NCBI RefSeq assembly: GCF_040939455.1
Contig: NC_134108.1
Location: forward strand, 5,671,501-5,735,500
Length of the DNA stretch: 64,000 bases
Reading direction: 5' to 3'
Origin: Microcebus murinus
Taxonomy: Eukaryota; Chordata; Mammalia; Primates; Cheirogaleidae
The notes beneath the pieces are model-generated. The model saw only the letters and a list, made by a program, of their open reading frames with translations, made no database searches and was not told the DNA's origin. Of this stretch, positions 48,201 to 61,316 are shown one piece after another. The position numbers were made by a program, and so were the translations under genes. How positions within the stretch are numbered: position 1 is the first letter of the stretch; each line of letters opens with the position of its first letter.

Positions 48201-51200
48201 CCAGAGCAAACTGCTTGAAGTAATACACGAGCACTTAGCAGTGTCCCTTCTTCTCTGGACTGTCTGTCCCCTTCCCCTAGGGGACAAATGTTGAACAAAT
48301 GGATTGAAAGCATACCAAATTATTATCCTAACCTTAGCATGAAATGACTCGCCTTCCCATGGTGGCCTTCTGTCTGGGTCTGGCTTTACTTGGGTCAGGA
48401 TGTCTGTTAACTGGTGATGGCCATTGGATCAATAACAGTAGCAATCTGGAGAAGAAGCCCATGTACAGAAAGCACCCGTTAGGCTCATAAGTTCTGAGTG
48501 GCCGCGTTCCATGCTCAGTACCATTTGTTCAATGACACCCATGAGCCAAGCTGTTGCTTTTTCGGTATCCCTCACTAAACTCTTCTTCCAGAGACAAGAA
48601 GCCCTTTAGGACTCTTTGTGAACTACTAATATCCCTAATAGCTACCACTAGAATGTCAGGACATACTAGTAACATCTACTCTGGAGATGCTGATAACTCA
48701 ATTAGTTACTATAACTGTATTCATTTATACCATTTTTGATAGGTTGGACAAAGAAATATTATGTGGAATAAGTAAACATGAATTTCACCTTGGCTTTGGC
48801 ACCAGCTTGCATCTTAAAAGCTTATCTCCCCAAGAAATCTAAACAGATTCACGTGCCTGTCTCCCCAATTCCCCAGATTAAAGTAACCATCATGCTGTTT
48901 TGATGGGGTGAGTAGTACCTTTCACCACCTTTTGTTTGGTAGTAAAATGTAATTTGGGGAAACTGAAATTGTCTCCTAGACCTCAAGCCAATAAAGTAAT
49001 GACAGGAAGATGGGTATTTAATAAATGTCTTTGGTTTCTCAGTCCAGTATCCTTACCATTTGCTTTTAGTTAGACTGCTATTAAAATGCTATGCCATCTT
49101 TTGCTATATAAAAAAAAAAAAAAGAAAAGCCCCGACTTTGAAAAGGTCAATGAGGTGCAACTTCAGGAGAGGCAACATCCAAACAACATGCCAGGTTGAA
49201 TGTCCCTTGTCAGAAAGGATCTTTACTGATGGCATAAAGAAACCAAGCAAGAGAACAAGAGATTCACTCAAGAGCTGAAGATCACATCAAAAAAGAAAGA
49301 AAGGCGAAATGTTCCAATTCCAGAAAAAAATTACTGTTAAGCTTTTTTTATGGAGAGAAAAACCTTCTTATTAGAAAAGAACATATTTCAGGATTTACAA
49401 CTCAGCAAGAGTAGGTGGCCCCTTGGTGATTGAGAGGCCCTGAAGCTCATTCTTTATGACTGTCAGGTGTGGGTCACCTGTTGGGGGCTTTCACTCCAGC
49501 AAACAGCCCCCAACTCCCACCAACCTAAATAACAAGGACATTTATTTTCCCAGGTAGCCATGAGTCCTGAGGCAGGACACGTCCAAGGTTGGCTAACTCA
49601 GCATCCCAAACTCTGCCTTTTGCAGTGCTTTCTGTGCAAATTATAGACAGGCTCTGTGGAAGAGGGATTATTTTTCCGTTTTTATGGGAGAAAAGAGTTT
49701 ACCTAGATATCAGTTCCCCTGGTTTTGGTTCCCATACCTGAATGTTGATTTCTGCCAGTGATTTTTACCCTGGAGAGGAAAAAGAACTTAAGTAGATTTA
49801 AATTATGTACCCAATAGACTGCCAGTATTAATCTGAAACAAATATATTTACTATTTTTTCTTTGTGAATAAATAAGACTCTCAATTTACCAGATACTAAA
49901 ATAGACAAATGGTTTATATTTTTTGTGGAATGTGTACAATTTTATTGCCCACAAACATTGGCTCACAATCTAAATATTTTTAAAAAGGTGATGGATCATA
50001 TAAAAAAGCCACATCTGATATTTAAGGGTAAATTTATGGCATTGACATTTTTTAATCATCCAGAAAATTTGCTCGAGTAGAATGATATTTCCTATAACCA
50101 GAATTGTCTTTGTTAAGGGCAGGACAGCACCACCAACTTTTCTGCTTCTAAACCTGCCTTTCCATTTGTGTTCTTTTGACCACAGGTATAATTCAATGAG
50201 ATTTGCCCATTAAATATGAAAATATCAACACAAAAACTTAATTTAAAAGTTTTCTGTTTTGTTTCTTTTTATGTATGTATTAAAGTTAGTTTTTGAAGCT
50301 CAACTAAAATGTAGGATTATTATAGGTTTATTTGACCTACTATAAATCACCTTTGTAAGCATCAAGCTTATGTCATTGAAGGTTTAAGTTCCTTTGAAAA
50401 TGAAGGAAATGGAAGAAAAATCTCCACAAAATGTGGTGGGGGTGATGGGTGCTATTGTCCCTGTGAACTTGGCCCAACTGCTAAAGAAGAAACTCATACT
50501 GATGTTTTCCTTTTAATTAAGAAATGATTGTACTGACACCTGAGAGAACTAGGCCAGTGTTACAAGTAGCCTAAGTGAGGAACAGAGAGAATCAGAACTG
50601 GCTTTCAATATCACGGTGAAAAATCATTTAGTTGTTAGCATAACAAACTGTTTTTAAATGGAGAAAATATTTGATTGACATTGAAGAGTCATGAGTGGTT
50701 GACCAGCTAGCAGCTCCTGGTTGTCTGTGTTAAGAAGTATGCCTATGTCTTTCGACTTTTCTTTTCTAGATGCTCTGTGATTGCTGTGAGAAGTCAGCCT
50801 GTGTTTGTATAAGCATTTCTGTCCCTGCCACCCAGGGACAGAAAGTAGGAGTAGAAAGCATGAGATTCTGTGCTGTTGGTGCCTTCGGGGTTCGTGCTGA
50901 GTTGTGACAATGCATGAAGGTCATGGAGAGAAGAATGTAAAATGAAGTAGCTTTTGACCTTCAAAGTCTTCAAAACTAGGTGTGTTTTAGGAAATAACCA
51001 GAATTCTAAGTCCTGATGGGAATAGGCATGGAGGTTCCTGGTACTCGGTAACCGCAGTGATAAAAAGCAGTCTGGTTTCTGTTTTGCCATGTGGATTCAG
51101 TAATGTCCTTAACTGTCCTGTTAATTGCTCTGAAAAAGTCTTTTAGAATCCTAAGAAGTCCAGTTTTGATCCCCACTGTGGCCTTACCTGTGCAGACACC

Positions 51201-51734
51201 CAGATGGGCCTGGTGCACCCCTGGGTATGAGTGACTCCCCGTTTCCTTCTGCTGTGCCCTGTCTATGCTGCTCTGCAGGGCGGGGCTTGGGAGGCAGCAA
51301 AGGCCATTTCCCAAGTGACCTTGCCAGCTTGTTCTGCCATTCGCCCAACAGAGCAGAAGGCAAGGGAGGGCAGAGGCACTGGCGTTTTATCTCTCATCCC
51401 TTTCCTCCACTCCTGCTTCGGAGGTTCCTTCTCCATGCCCCCTCCTCCAGGGCTGGGTGGCAAAGCCTTGGTGGTTTCTCACCGTCTGGCAGCCCATCCT
51501 TGGGGGCCCCGCACCTGCCCCACTCTGCGTGTCGGGGGAAAAGAGCCACTCACATAATGCTGGTGGGAGTGAAATGGCCCTGAAAGCTTGTTTGGGCTAC
51601 TCTTGGAAAGTACCTACAAAAATTTTGTGAGTTCAAGGCTTTGGAGAGTAATTTTAGGTATCTCTCTAATGGAAATACTTACGTAAATATGCTACAGTTT
51701 GAAGGATATTTTCATTATACATTTTCTCTGTGGA
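48201..51734. other. Unique DNA
   Basis: No transposon recognised over about 3.5 kb. A GC-rich part at 51227-51583 gives overlapping open frames of 118 and 108 codons on the plus strand and one antisense; frames open in several registers point to base composition rather than coding. An A run lies at 49112-49124. Confidence 0.45.
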
Positions 51735-52290
51735 CATGTATCGAGAGCCCACTATGTGGCAGGCACTGTTCTAATAAAAGATGCATTAGAGAACACCAGA
51801 GAAAAGTCTTATCTATGGTGCAGGAAAACAGTAAACATATAAACGAATATATGGAGAAGATAATTCCTAAGGGTGATGAGTGCTATAAAAGAAATAAATC
51901 AAGAAGGTATAATAGCAACTAAGGACATATTAGATTATGTAGATTAGGAGTTCTAGAAGGACCTCAGCCAGGAAGCAGCCTTTGAGCTGAGAGGTAAGAG
52001 AGCGGGAGGAGCCGCTGCGCCATGCTCTGGGAGCGAGGCACTCCACATAGAGAGCAGGAGGAGCCGCTGCACCATGCTCTTGGAGCGAGGCACTCCACAT
52101 AGAGAGCAGGAGGAGCCGCTGCACCATGCTCTGGGAGCGAGGCACTCCGCATAGAGGCTGACACAAGGGTGGCGCAGCTCAGCAAGGGAAGAGAGGCCAG
52201 TGGCACACAGTGTTGGCGTAAGAGCTTGCAGAGGAAGGCTGACACTAAATCGTGTAGAGCTCATAGGCTGCAGTAAAGAACTTGAAGTTT
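51735..52290 (-). mobile_element. L2 LINE fragment (antisense), expanded internally
   Basis: L2 antisense order: 'gagcccactatgtggcaggc' near 51742, 'gtgatgagtgctataaaaga' near 51872, 'cctttgagctgagaggtaag' near 51979, then the minisatellite, then 'gagaggccagtggcacacag' near 52191 and 'gtagagctcataggctgcag' near 52255. The minisatellite occupies the place where L2 normally has one copy of the 'gagccatg...agcattcc' segment. Confidence 0.75.
51999..52154 (+). repeat. 52-bp minisatellite, three copies
   Basis: Units start at 51999, 52051 and 52103 and carry 'aggaggagccgctgc' and 'gggagcgaggcactcc'. Only a few bases differ between copies (one substitution such as tctgg/tcttgg and a CpG change). 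Since 52 is not a multiple of 3, the repeat shifts frame each copy, and all three minus-strand frames stay open across it (51930-52264). CpG-rich compared with its surroundings. Confidence 0.95.
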
Positions 52291-52309
52291 ACGTGCATCG
52301 TTTTATTTT

Positions 52310-52705
52310 CGAAACAGTAAAAAATTAGGGAAAAAAATTTCAACATTCATTGGTAGAATCGTTAAATAAATTACTGAAATATAATCATCTTGCAAAGTAT
52401 TATCTAGACGTTTGAGAAATGGGAAGCCCTGTATTTACCGACATGGAGCAACGTGAATCATGTTATTAAGTGAAAAAGCATGTTGCAGAACAATGAATAT
52501 GTCACTTTTTAAAAATACAATATGAAAATATACACATATACACAGAGAAAGGTCTATATGAGTGATTATAAGTGAAGACAGGGTGAAACTGAGAGGTGGT
52601 CAAGTGGGACTTTGACTTTGAACTTTATACACTTACTCTTTGATATTTTTAATGAGTATATGTTTATTTTATTATTGATAAAAATATACAAAAATGAGAA
52701 CAACC
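52310..52705 (+). mobile_element. Old L1 3' end
   Basis: Diverged but ordered landmarks of an old mammalian L1: 'cattggtagaatcgttaaat', 'accgacatggagcaacgtga', 'ttaagtgaaaaagcatgttg', 'cagaacaatgaatatgtcac', then 'gactttgaactttatacact'. It ends in an A-rich stretch. Confidence 0.7.
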
Positions 52706-53559
52706 ATGACTATAAAAAAAGAAAATGCTTATGCAGGTATATTTAGAAAACTGGGAAATTGGAACAGTTTTCATCCAAAGAAAATCCTATTTCACGTATT
52801 GGTAAAGAAAAGAGATTTATATTCTAAGAATGCCTTAGGGCTTGTCATTTCTTATGCCTTACATGACTACCTATGGAGTATAAGTATTAGATTGCAATCT
52901 GCAAATTGACAACTCTCATATTCCTATTGTCTGTTTTTTATACAGATGTCTTTAATTGATCTCGGGCTTATTTTGGAATTTAAGTCTTTCCTCCCTCTTC
53001 CTTCACCTCCCCCAGCAATGTCATCCATGCAGCCATTTTTTTATATAAATTTCAGAACACATCAGAGAGCACCTAGTTCCCTACATGTTGAAGTAACTCT
53101 TTAAAGGCTGCTCTCGAACCATGTGAGCTTTCAAGATAAGGTATGGAGAGTGGGGCTTCCTTCATTTGAGAGTATTTTGAGAGCTTTCTTTGATGTTTGA
53201 AGCCCCTTTTCTTCTGACCTCCCACTTGCCAAAGTGGATACTTCTTTCATATTTGGGGACATTTTATTCCTGGGTTAATTATAGTCACAAAGAAGGAAGG
53301 TTTGGGATTTCTTCTGTCTGAACATCACTGTGGAATGGGAAGTGACAGGTTTCTATATTAGGAAACTGATGGCAACTCACAAAAATTCTATTGAAAAAAA
53401 TAGTCCAATTGAAAGGTCAAAGGATGAAAATAGTAGAGATAATTGTTTTGGTATTATTTTAACAGGCAACACTTTAGCAAAATATTCATCATGATTAGTT
53501 TTGGATACATATAATGCCAGTTGTTTATATTCTTGAATCACACCAGTGAATGTCTGCGT
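52706..53559. other. Unique DNA
   Basis: No repeat or gene recognised. Confidence 0.45.
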
Positions 53560-54000
53560 ATAATGTATTAGCAGTCTGGAATTTGATTTTGCCCTACTTG
53601 CAAACCAGTACGTTAGCCTGCTACTGTGTCAGACTTCTAACAGAAGACACCAGATCCTTGGGCCAAGGGAAATCACATTGTTACATGCTGATCAGCAATG
53701 TGCAGTTGTCTAGCAGCAGCATGTTTTCCTCAGTTCCCCTTGCACCCAGGTACCCTGGGAATCAGGCGATGGCTCCAGATGGATGCTACTCAGGGAGTAG
53801 ATTTGCTAAGGAATACTAGGCTGGGGGAGTCCACTACTTTTATCACAAGCAGTAAGCAAGCCTACTTTTGTACAGAGGAGAGACAGACCTTTCCTTATCT
53901 CTTAGGGTTACCAGTTGCATAAGCAACCCTGAGAAATGGCCCAGGTAGAAAGTGGACCTTTGTAATCTTGGCACATCCACCAAGATGCAGAGAAAGGCAA
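53560..54000. other. Possible old LTR, family unresolved
   Basis: The run 'cagtacgttagcctgctact', 'gtgtcagacttctaacagaa' and 'cacattgttacatgctgatc' reads like a mammalian ERVL-type LTR, but the ends, target duplication and family could not be fixed. A short open frame over it (53550-53819) is not credible as a gene. Confidence 0.35.
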
Positions 54001-55818
54001 GGAGGACTGCCTGTCCCAAAAAGTATGTAATTGTGCCCCATAATATCTAATAGTGTATAATTATGTTAATATATGAATGCATATTGCATATGTATTTCAA
54101 ATGATCTTTTTAAAAATTTTTAAAACTCAAGGCCTAACAGTGAACAATGATGATGGCTTGCTTAATTTTTAAAAAAGAACAAGAAATGTTTTAGAAAAAG
54201 TGAATGTCATTTCTCTTGCACTGTCAAGTTTGGTCTTACACTTCACTATGGCTAAGTATGGAAGAATAGACAATTTACAAAGAGACATAGTCATCATTTA
54301 CTAAGTAGAGATACACTAAAATTTTGCTGCCTTGAAGTATATGGGTTTATATCAAAAAATATTTTTTTCATACAGAAAGGGAATTAGTGGTAACTCAGAA
54401 CTTCAGCTTCATCCTAATTAGAAACCTAATTGAATTAGAACAGCATAAAAGGGATTTCATAGGGTGTTTTTTTCACAGTGTACTTTGAATTGTCTGTGCA
54501 AGTCGCTGATGGATTTGTGCATGGCAGGGTGTATGAAGGGTTAACCAGAGCTACTTCAAGTCAGTAGAAACAATTTTTGTAAAAAAAGACTTTTTAATTG
54601 TGAAGAAGGAAAACTTTTCACAGAATTATGTTTCCTCTCGGATAGGGGACACTTACCCATGTGCCTGGCCATCCCAAGCACTGGGTTACCAGCTGTGTTC
54701 AGATGGGAGTGTGAGAAAGAACAAAAAAATTTGGATATGGTGAATCTGCCTCTTTCTACTATTGTTTTTCAGTATTTACAGTATCTTCCAAATTAGTTTA
54801 ATTCATCTGACAGAATTTTCTTCTATCCTAATAGGAAGGAAAATAAAATTGAGGAAAAGGTATAGTTTTGAGTGCAAATGTTTATTTTTTTTTCAATTTT
54901 AACTCAAATAGGATTATATTACAGTTATTTTAGGTGACATTTATTTCTGATAGTTAAACTCACCCTCACTCCTCCTAGTATCTCATAGTTTCACTATTGC
55001 TTTCTTAAAGACTGATAACTAAGCATGATAATATTTTGAGTAATAGAAATGTATTTTGTATGTCCCGTACAGTTAAATTCTAAAATTCATAGAATACAAC
55101 CTTTTCACCATATGTTTTATGTAGTAGAGGGGAATAAATAAATAAAATATTCTTGAGATGATTTGATTTTTCATAAATTAAGTCTAGACCAGTTGAATCA
55201 ATTTATAAATTGACAAATAAAAGTAACAGCATATTCTTTGAGGCTTCATCACTTATCTACTGAACCATAATTTTATAAATGAATATCCTTTAATGCTTCC
55301 CTTTGGAACACTGCAAGATTTATTTGGCAAAATGTTTTGGATCTTTTACTTTTAAGCATTTATCACACACAGTATAGAATGTGAGTGATCCATGGTTGAA
55401 AATTTTAGGGTTGTACAATTCCTATTTTTCATAATATATATAAATGCTTTCCTCCTCATTGTGGTGGAATTGTAGTTGCCAGCTTTGATTAATTGACAAT
55501 TCTTTATTCGTGGATCCTTAGCCGTTTCCCCTAGAATGTTATATTTAGTGACCTCAGGCTATAACCTTTCACAAGGATTCGATGCACATGAGCAAACAGA
55601 ACTTTTGACATGTTAATACTATAAATTTTTCACTTATTTTCTTTAGTGGAAAACCTTAAACCTAATTTGAAGAGAATATAAAACCCATGCACATGGTGCT
55701 TGTATTACTGGTACAAAAATCAACTTGGCTTTTTTTTTTAATTTTTCAAATAAGGAATAGTTCATTAAAAAGATAAGCAAGAAATATTATCTCCATCTTG
55801 TCTATCTATTTGTCTGTC
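54001..55818. other. Unique AT-rich DNA
   Basis: No repeat or gene recognised. T-rich runs only. Confidence 0.5.
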
Positions 55819-56148
55819 TGTATTAGTCTCCTTTGGCTACTATAATAAAAAGGTACCATAGACTGGACACTTAAACAACAGACATTAGCTCTCACAGTTT
55901 TGGAGGCCAGGAAGTTCAAAGTGGTTCCTGGTGAGGGCACTCTTCCCGGCTTGCAGACAGATGCCTTCTAGCTGTGTCCTCACATGGTGGAGAAAGAGCT
56001 CATTCTTTCTTTTCTTCATCATATAAAGCCACTAACCCATCACAAGGGCATCATCCAACCCTAAATACCTTCCTCCAAATACCATCACACTGAGACTTAG
56101 GGCTTCATCATAAGAATTTTTAAGGAATATAATATAGTCCATAGCATT
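55819..56148 (-). mobile_element. MLT1-type MaLR LTR (antisense)
   Basis: Same family type as 7722-8115: plus-strand order 'tgtattagtctcctttggct', 'cacagttttggaggccagga', 'gctgtgtcctcacatggtgg', 'ttcctccaaataccatcaca' and 'atatagtccatagca'. A candidate 5-bp duplication ctgtc (55814-55818, 56149-56153) is visible but the right end is not certain. Confidence 0.8.
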
Positions 56149-57699
56149 CTGTCTTTGTCTGTCTCTCCCCCTAATCAGCTGTTCCAAATACAAAACCAAC
56201 TTGTGAAGTGAAAATGTAACCATATCAACTTGCCTGATTGCTTACAAGTTAAGCTTTGCCTAGTGGTGAAGGGCATCTCTTCACAGCTAATAAAATAAAT
56301 TGTCTTGTTTTACAGCCAGCATCAAAGGGACTGGAGGAGATGCCGGAGTTTCTGATGAGAGTATTTCACTTAAGATAAAAGGCACTTCTAAAATGCTGGG
56401 ACTTTGTTTTTTTTTTTTCCATTCTAATTTTCACTAAAGCTCAAAGCTGTCAAAAACTATAACTTGAAAACTCATCATTTATCAACATTGCCTTTCAAAG
56501 GCCAATTTCTTTTTCTTTTCTGATTTTGAATCAATATGTCCCATACCCAGCATAACCAGGGCTGTGGAGCTACTAACTAGGTCTTTAACTTGGGGTCTTA
56601 CTTTCTGCATTGGCCTATGGTGTGCTGTAGAAGTTAAGACAGAGAACAGCAAGGGATTGGTGAGGATCTTATTGTCAGTGTTTTCCTTTGGCTTCTTACC
56701 TCTGCAGTGGAAGATTTCTAGTCTACATGGTTTTCTGATATTGGATTTTTTAAAAGAACAAATGCCATTATTTTTAATGTGCTATTATTAAGATTCAAAA
56801 GAGAAGAAAAGATACCTGCCTGGATGGGAAGTGTTGACAGAGGCTTTATGGGAAATAACTGAACACAACTACATAAAGGTTAATATTCTTTTGAAAGGAA
56901 GTCCTCCTTCCTTCAAGATCTATTAATTTATTTAGCACTTATTTAAAAGGAAGCCTAATAAGTGCAAATATTAGGGAATATATATGTAAAGGAACCATGG
57001 TCTAAGTAAATCATCCAAAGGAAATTTAGGAATTGTTGAAGAATAGTTTACTAAACAGTCAAAAAATGAATGCCATGGATCAAAACAACAAATAATGAAA
57101 AAAATAAGTTAACCATAAGTTTCAATATTAGAAAGAACACTTTTTTGTTTGTTTTGTTTTATTTTTAAAGAAGAGCAAAGAGAGAGAGGAAATCAATCTT
57201 TATTTCTCACCTGTTTTGTGTCAGATACCACGTATATACATTATGTTTAGCCATATTTTAATAAGTGAGAATGTAATTAAATAGAGTAGGGAAAATTATA
57301 AAATATTGTCTGACTTAGGAGGAATAGAAATGAGACAGTTCAGAAAACATTTTTAAGACAGAACTTTGGGAGATTTTTTTAAACCAGTTATAAGAGAATC
57401 TTAAATCAAAATGTGCTTTTTGGTATATTTGTTCTGTAGGTATTGATGGGTTCTATGAAAAGAGTTTTAGCAACCCCTTAGGTAACAGGTATCTTTACTA
57501 CAGAAATTTTGCAATTGCATTAATAGGTAGATGCCAATTGTTAATATAATAATCAATCCTTCTTAAACCTTACCACTGAACACTATTTTTCATTACAGCA
57601 CATCAAGAGCTGGCAGTGGACACATCTGGGAAGACACTGCTTTTGATGTTTCAAAGGCAGGAAATGGGATCATTTATAACCATGTTTTTTTTTAATTTA
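56149..57699. other. Unique DNA
   Basis: No transposon recognised. A strong acceptor-like 'ttgttttacag' precedes 56316, followed by about 37 open codons, but no good donor is seen, so no exon is called. Confidence 0.4.
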
Positions 57700-57830
57700 A
57701 AAAAGTATGGATATACTAATTACCCTGATCTGATCATGATACATCATATGTATCAAAACATCACTAGGTACTCATGAATATATGCCATTATTGTTTGTCA
57801 ATTAAAAAACATAATAAATATTTTAAAAAG
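57700..57830 (+). mobile_element. Old L1 3' terminus
   Basis: 'actaattaccctgatctgat', 'catatgtatcaaaacatcac' and 'gtcaattaaaaaacataata' match the sense 3' end of old mammalian L1s, with an A-rich tail. Confidence 0.75.
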
Positions 57831-58337
57831 AATCCCTCTTTGTGCACAAAGGCCTTTGTGCTATTGTTGTTACATATTTTATTATAACATATGTTATAAA
57901 CTTGATAATGCATTGCTATTGCTGCTTTCAACATCCAATGATATTTAATGAGATTCAAAACTAATTAAATTTAGCAACATTAAAAAGATATACTTAGCTA
58001 TAACAAAGAGAAAGCATGAACACATGGTTTTGTTCTATTTTGAGAAAATACTCAAATTTCACTAGCAAATTAACTCTTGTAGTAAAAAGATTATTGGTTA
58101 GAAGTCAAGTGATATTCTATTCTCATCCCGTCACTAAGACTTTTGACAAAAGTGATTTAACATCTGTTAGCCTCAATTTCCAGCTCGACAAAATGAATTG
58201 GCCATGTTAGGGCTCTCAAAAATCCCACTAATCCTAACTTAAGCAAAACTGTGTGTGAGATCACAGAGCTGAAACAAATAGTGTAATTGCACCAAATTTT
58301 CTGAATGTCTTTGACAAACTAAATCTTGATAAGTTAA
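57831..58337. other. Unique AT-rich DNA
   Basis: Nothing recognised. Confidence 0.45.
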
Positions 58338-58600
58338 TTTATTCACTCAGTCACCTAACAAATATTTATTGAGTCATTTCTGTTTCCCTGATGTTCTCTC
58401 ATGGAGTTTCCATGTATATGAATGTGTTTTCATGGGATAGATGGAGTGTGGAAGTGAGAAGAGATGATTTATTTTAGACAAAAAGTATACAGATAGTGAT
58501 ACATGAACAAGATGATTTCTGATAGTGATCAACACTTTGGAGGGAAAAAGACTAAAGTGATAAGATAGGGAGAGATGGGGAAAGGAGATACTTTACGATG
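58338..58600 (-). mobile_element. L2 LINE 3' end (antisense)
   Basis: It opens with 'ttcactcagtcacctaacaa' and 'atatttattgagtcatttct', then 'ctctcatggagtttccatgt', the antisense L2 3' terminus, and fades near 58600. Confidence 0.65.
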
Positions 58601-59029
58601 TATTGCGTTCTAGATTTAGAGAGATAAATGGAATTAACTCAAGAGTTTTAATGATCTTTAGTAGTATATACTAGAACTATTTCAAAATGAGTGAACAATT
58701 ATATTTTTATCATGAATGCGGAATTGTCTTAAAGTTAACAAACTAAAAAAATACATAGGTCCTTTTATGAATAGACAGATGTAAATTTGTAGCACTTCAA
58801 AGTTCATAAGCATAAATGCTTTATTTAACATTTTATTTTATTTAGAAAGGAGATATAAAAACTTGAAATATGAAAATAATTCTAAGTCTTTCAAATGGTT
58901 AAATACAAGCTTATTGAATCCAATGTTGGAAATATTTTGATAGCCTACAAGAATAGGAAGAATAATTGCAGATAAAATTTAGTATGGCAAGTGAAAAATA
59001 AAGATTTGGAAAAGTATTCTAGGTTCTTT
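58601..59029. other. Unique AT-rich DNA
   Basis: Nothing recognised. Confidence 0.45.
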
Positions 59030-59985
59030 AAAAAAATTAATAGACTCCTTTTAGAGAAGTTTTAGATTTGTAGAAAAATTGTACAGAATAGAGTTCCATA
59101 TTACTCTCCCATACACACAGTTTCCCCTATTTTTAGTATCTTACATTTGTTATAATTGATGAAGCAATATTGATCCATTATGATTAACTAAAGTCCATAG
59201 TTTATATTAAGCTTCACTCTTTGTGTTGTATATTCTGTGGGTTTGATAGATGCATAATAGCAATATTCACCATTATAATATCATACAGAATAGTTTCACT
59301 GCCCTAAAAATCTCCTGTACACTGCTCATTCATCTCTCCCCACTTCTCCAGTGTTGGTCCGATCCCCTGGCCATCACTGATCTTTTTACTGCCTCTACAG
59401 TTTTGCCTTTTCCAAATATATTATGCAGTGTGCATTTGAGTTTCCTTCATGTCTTTCTGTGACCCAATACTTCATTTCTTTGTATTGCTGCATAATATTC
59501 CATTGCATTGATGCACCACGGTGTGCCCATGCACCTACGGAAAGATTTAAAGACATCTTGATTGTTTCCAAGTATTGCCAAGTATATGAATAAAGCTACT
59601 ATAAGCATTTACACACAGGTTTTTATGTGTACATAAGGTTTTACCTCATTTGAGTAAGTATTTAGGAGTGTGATTGCTGGATCTAATGGTAACTCTGTGT
59701 TTAATTTTGTAAAAATTTTTTTTTTCCAAAGTGGCCGTATCATTATGCATTCCCACCTGCAATGAATGAGAGTTTCTTTTGCTCCACATCCTCACCAGCA
59801 TTTGGTGTTGTCAGTGTTTTGGAATCTAGTCATTCTAATAGTTGTGCAGTTAGTATCTCATTTTTTTTTACTTTTTAATTCCATAATTACATATGATGTT
59901 AAACATCTTTTAATATGCTTATTTGCCACCTGTATATTTTCTTTGGTAAGCCATCTTTTGACATATCTTGTTACCTTTTAAATTT
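59030..59985 (-). mobile_element. Old L1, 3' part (antisense), left of a younger L1
   Basis: Antisense 3' UTR of an older L1 lineage: 'gttttagatttgtagaaaaa', 'cattgatgcaccacggtgtg', 'gtgtgattgctggatctaat', 'ccaaagtggccgtatcatta', 'cacatcctcaccagcatttg'. The text continues in the same antisense order at 63080, so this and that fragment are one element split by the insertion between them. Confidence 0.9.
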
Positions 59986-59989
59986 GGTT

Positions 59990-61316
59990 CTTGTGCCAGT
60001 CACAAGCTGTTTTAATTACTATAGCCTTGTAGTATAGTTTGAAGTCTGGTAAATTGATACCTCCTATTTTGTTTTCATTGCCTAGGATTGATTTTGCTAT
60101 ACCGGGTCTTCTCTGGTTCCATATGAAGCATAAAATTATTTTTTCTTTATCCGTGAAAAATGATGGTGGCATTTTGATAGCGATTGCATTGACTCTGTAG
60201 GTCACTTTGGGTAGTATAGACATTTCAACAATGTTGATTCTGCCAACCCATGAGCATGGTATATTCTTCCAGCTGTTTACATCCTCTGCTATTTCCTTCT
60301 TCAGTATTTCATAGTTCTCCCTGTAGAGGTCTTTCACCTCTTTAGTTAAAAAAATTCCTAGGTACTTTATTTTCTTTGTTGCTATTTTGAAGGGAATTGA
60401 ATCTTTGATTTGGTTCTCACTTGTTCTGTTGTTGGCGTATGTGAATGCCTCTGATTTCTGTGTATTGATTTTGTATCCTGAGACTTTACCAAATTCATTT
60501 ATTAGTTTAAGGAGTCTCTTGGTTGAATCCTTGGGGTTTTCTAGGTATAATATCATGTCATCAGCAAAGAGTGAAAGTTTGATTTCTTCTGCTCCCATTT
60601 GGATGCCCTTAATTCTGCTCTCTTGTCTGATTACTGTAGCAAAGACTACCAGCACTGTGTCAAATAGAAGTGGAGATAGTGGGCAACCGTGTCTTGTTTC
60701 AGTTCTAAGTGGGAATGCCTTCAATTATTCCTCATTCAGTATGATATTGGCTGTGGGTTTTTCATATATGGCTTGTATCATTTTTAGGTAAGCCCTGTCT
60801 ATGCCTATTTTGTTGAGTATTCTCATCATAATAGGGTGTTGAATTTTGTCAAATGCTTTCTCTGTGTCCATTGAGAGGATCATATGGTCTTTGTTTTTGC
60901 TTCTGTTTATATGGTGAATTATATTTATAGATTTGCATATGTTGAACCATCCCTGCATCCCTGGGATGAAGCCCACTTGGTTATGATGGATTATTTTCTT
61001 GACAAGCACCTGGATTTGATTGGCTAGGATTTTGTTAAGAATTTTTGTATCTATATTCATAAGGGATATCGGTCTGTAGTTTTCTATTTTTGTTGCATCC
61101 TTTCCTTGTTTTGGTATCAGGGTTACGTTTGCTTCATAAAATGTATTGGGGAGGATTCCATCCTTCTCAATGTTGTGGAGTAATTTTTGCAGGATAGGCA
61201 CCTGTTTTTCCTTGTAGATGTGTTAAAATTCGGGAGTGAAACCATCTGGTCTAGGACTTTTCTTTTTAGGAAGGTTTTTTATTGCTGTTTCAATTTCAGT
61301 ACTTGATATTGGTCTG
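59990..61316 (-). mobile_element. Younger L1, inverted 5' segment (twin-priming)
   Basis: Reads as L1 ORF2 on the minus strand, from the reverse-transcriptase N-terminal part at 61316 to [13 protein letters not shown] at about 60000. It abuts the plus-strand L1 segment starting at 61317, which picks up ORF2 some 20 bp further along. A 5' inversion joined to a normally oriented 3' part is the product of twin priming during L1 integration. Confidence 0.9.
59990..61316 (-). pseudogene. L1 ORF2 reverse-transcriptase fragment, two stops
   Basis: More than 400 codons in one frame: [26 protein letters not shown] and EKAFDKIQ occur at 60830-61090. An in-frame TAA at 60725-60727, where the family normally has AAA (lysine), interrupts it just before the GCPLSPLLF motif. 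The catalytic FADD lies at 60557-60568. A second TAA lies upstream near 61222. The good preservation marks this L1 as much younger than the one it is inserted in. Confidence 0.85.

Noticed and set aside
51227..51583. Overlapping 118- and 108-codon frames on the plus strand
   Set aside because: Two overlapping plus frames and an antisense frame open together indicate GC-rich composition, not coding.
51930..52264. Three long minus-strand frames of 78-103 codons
   Set aside because: They are translations of the 52-bp minisatellite in its three registers.
56316..56430. Possible exon following a strong acceptor-like site
   Set aside because: About 37 open codons but no usable donor before the T-rich stretch.
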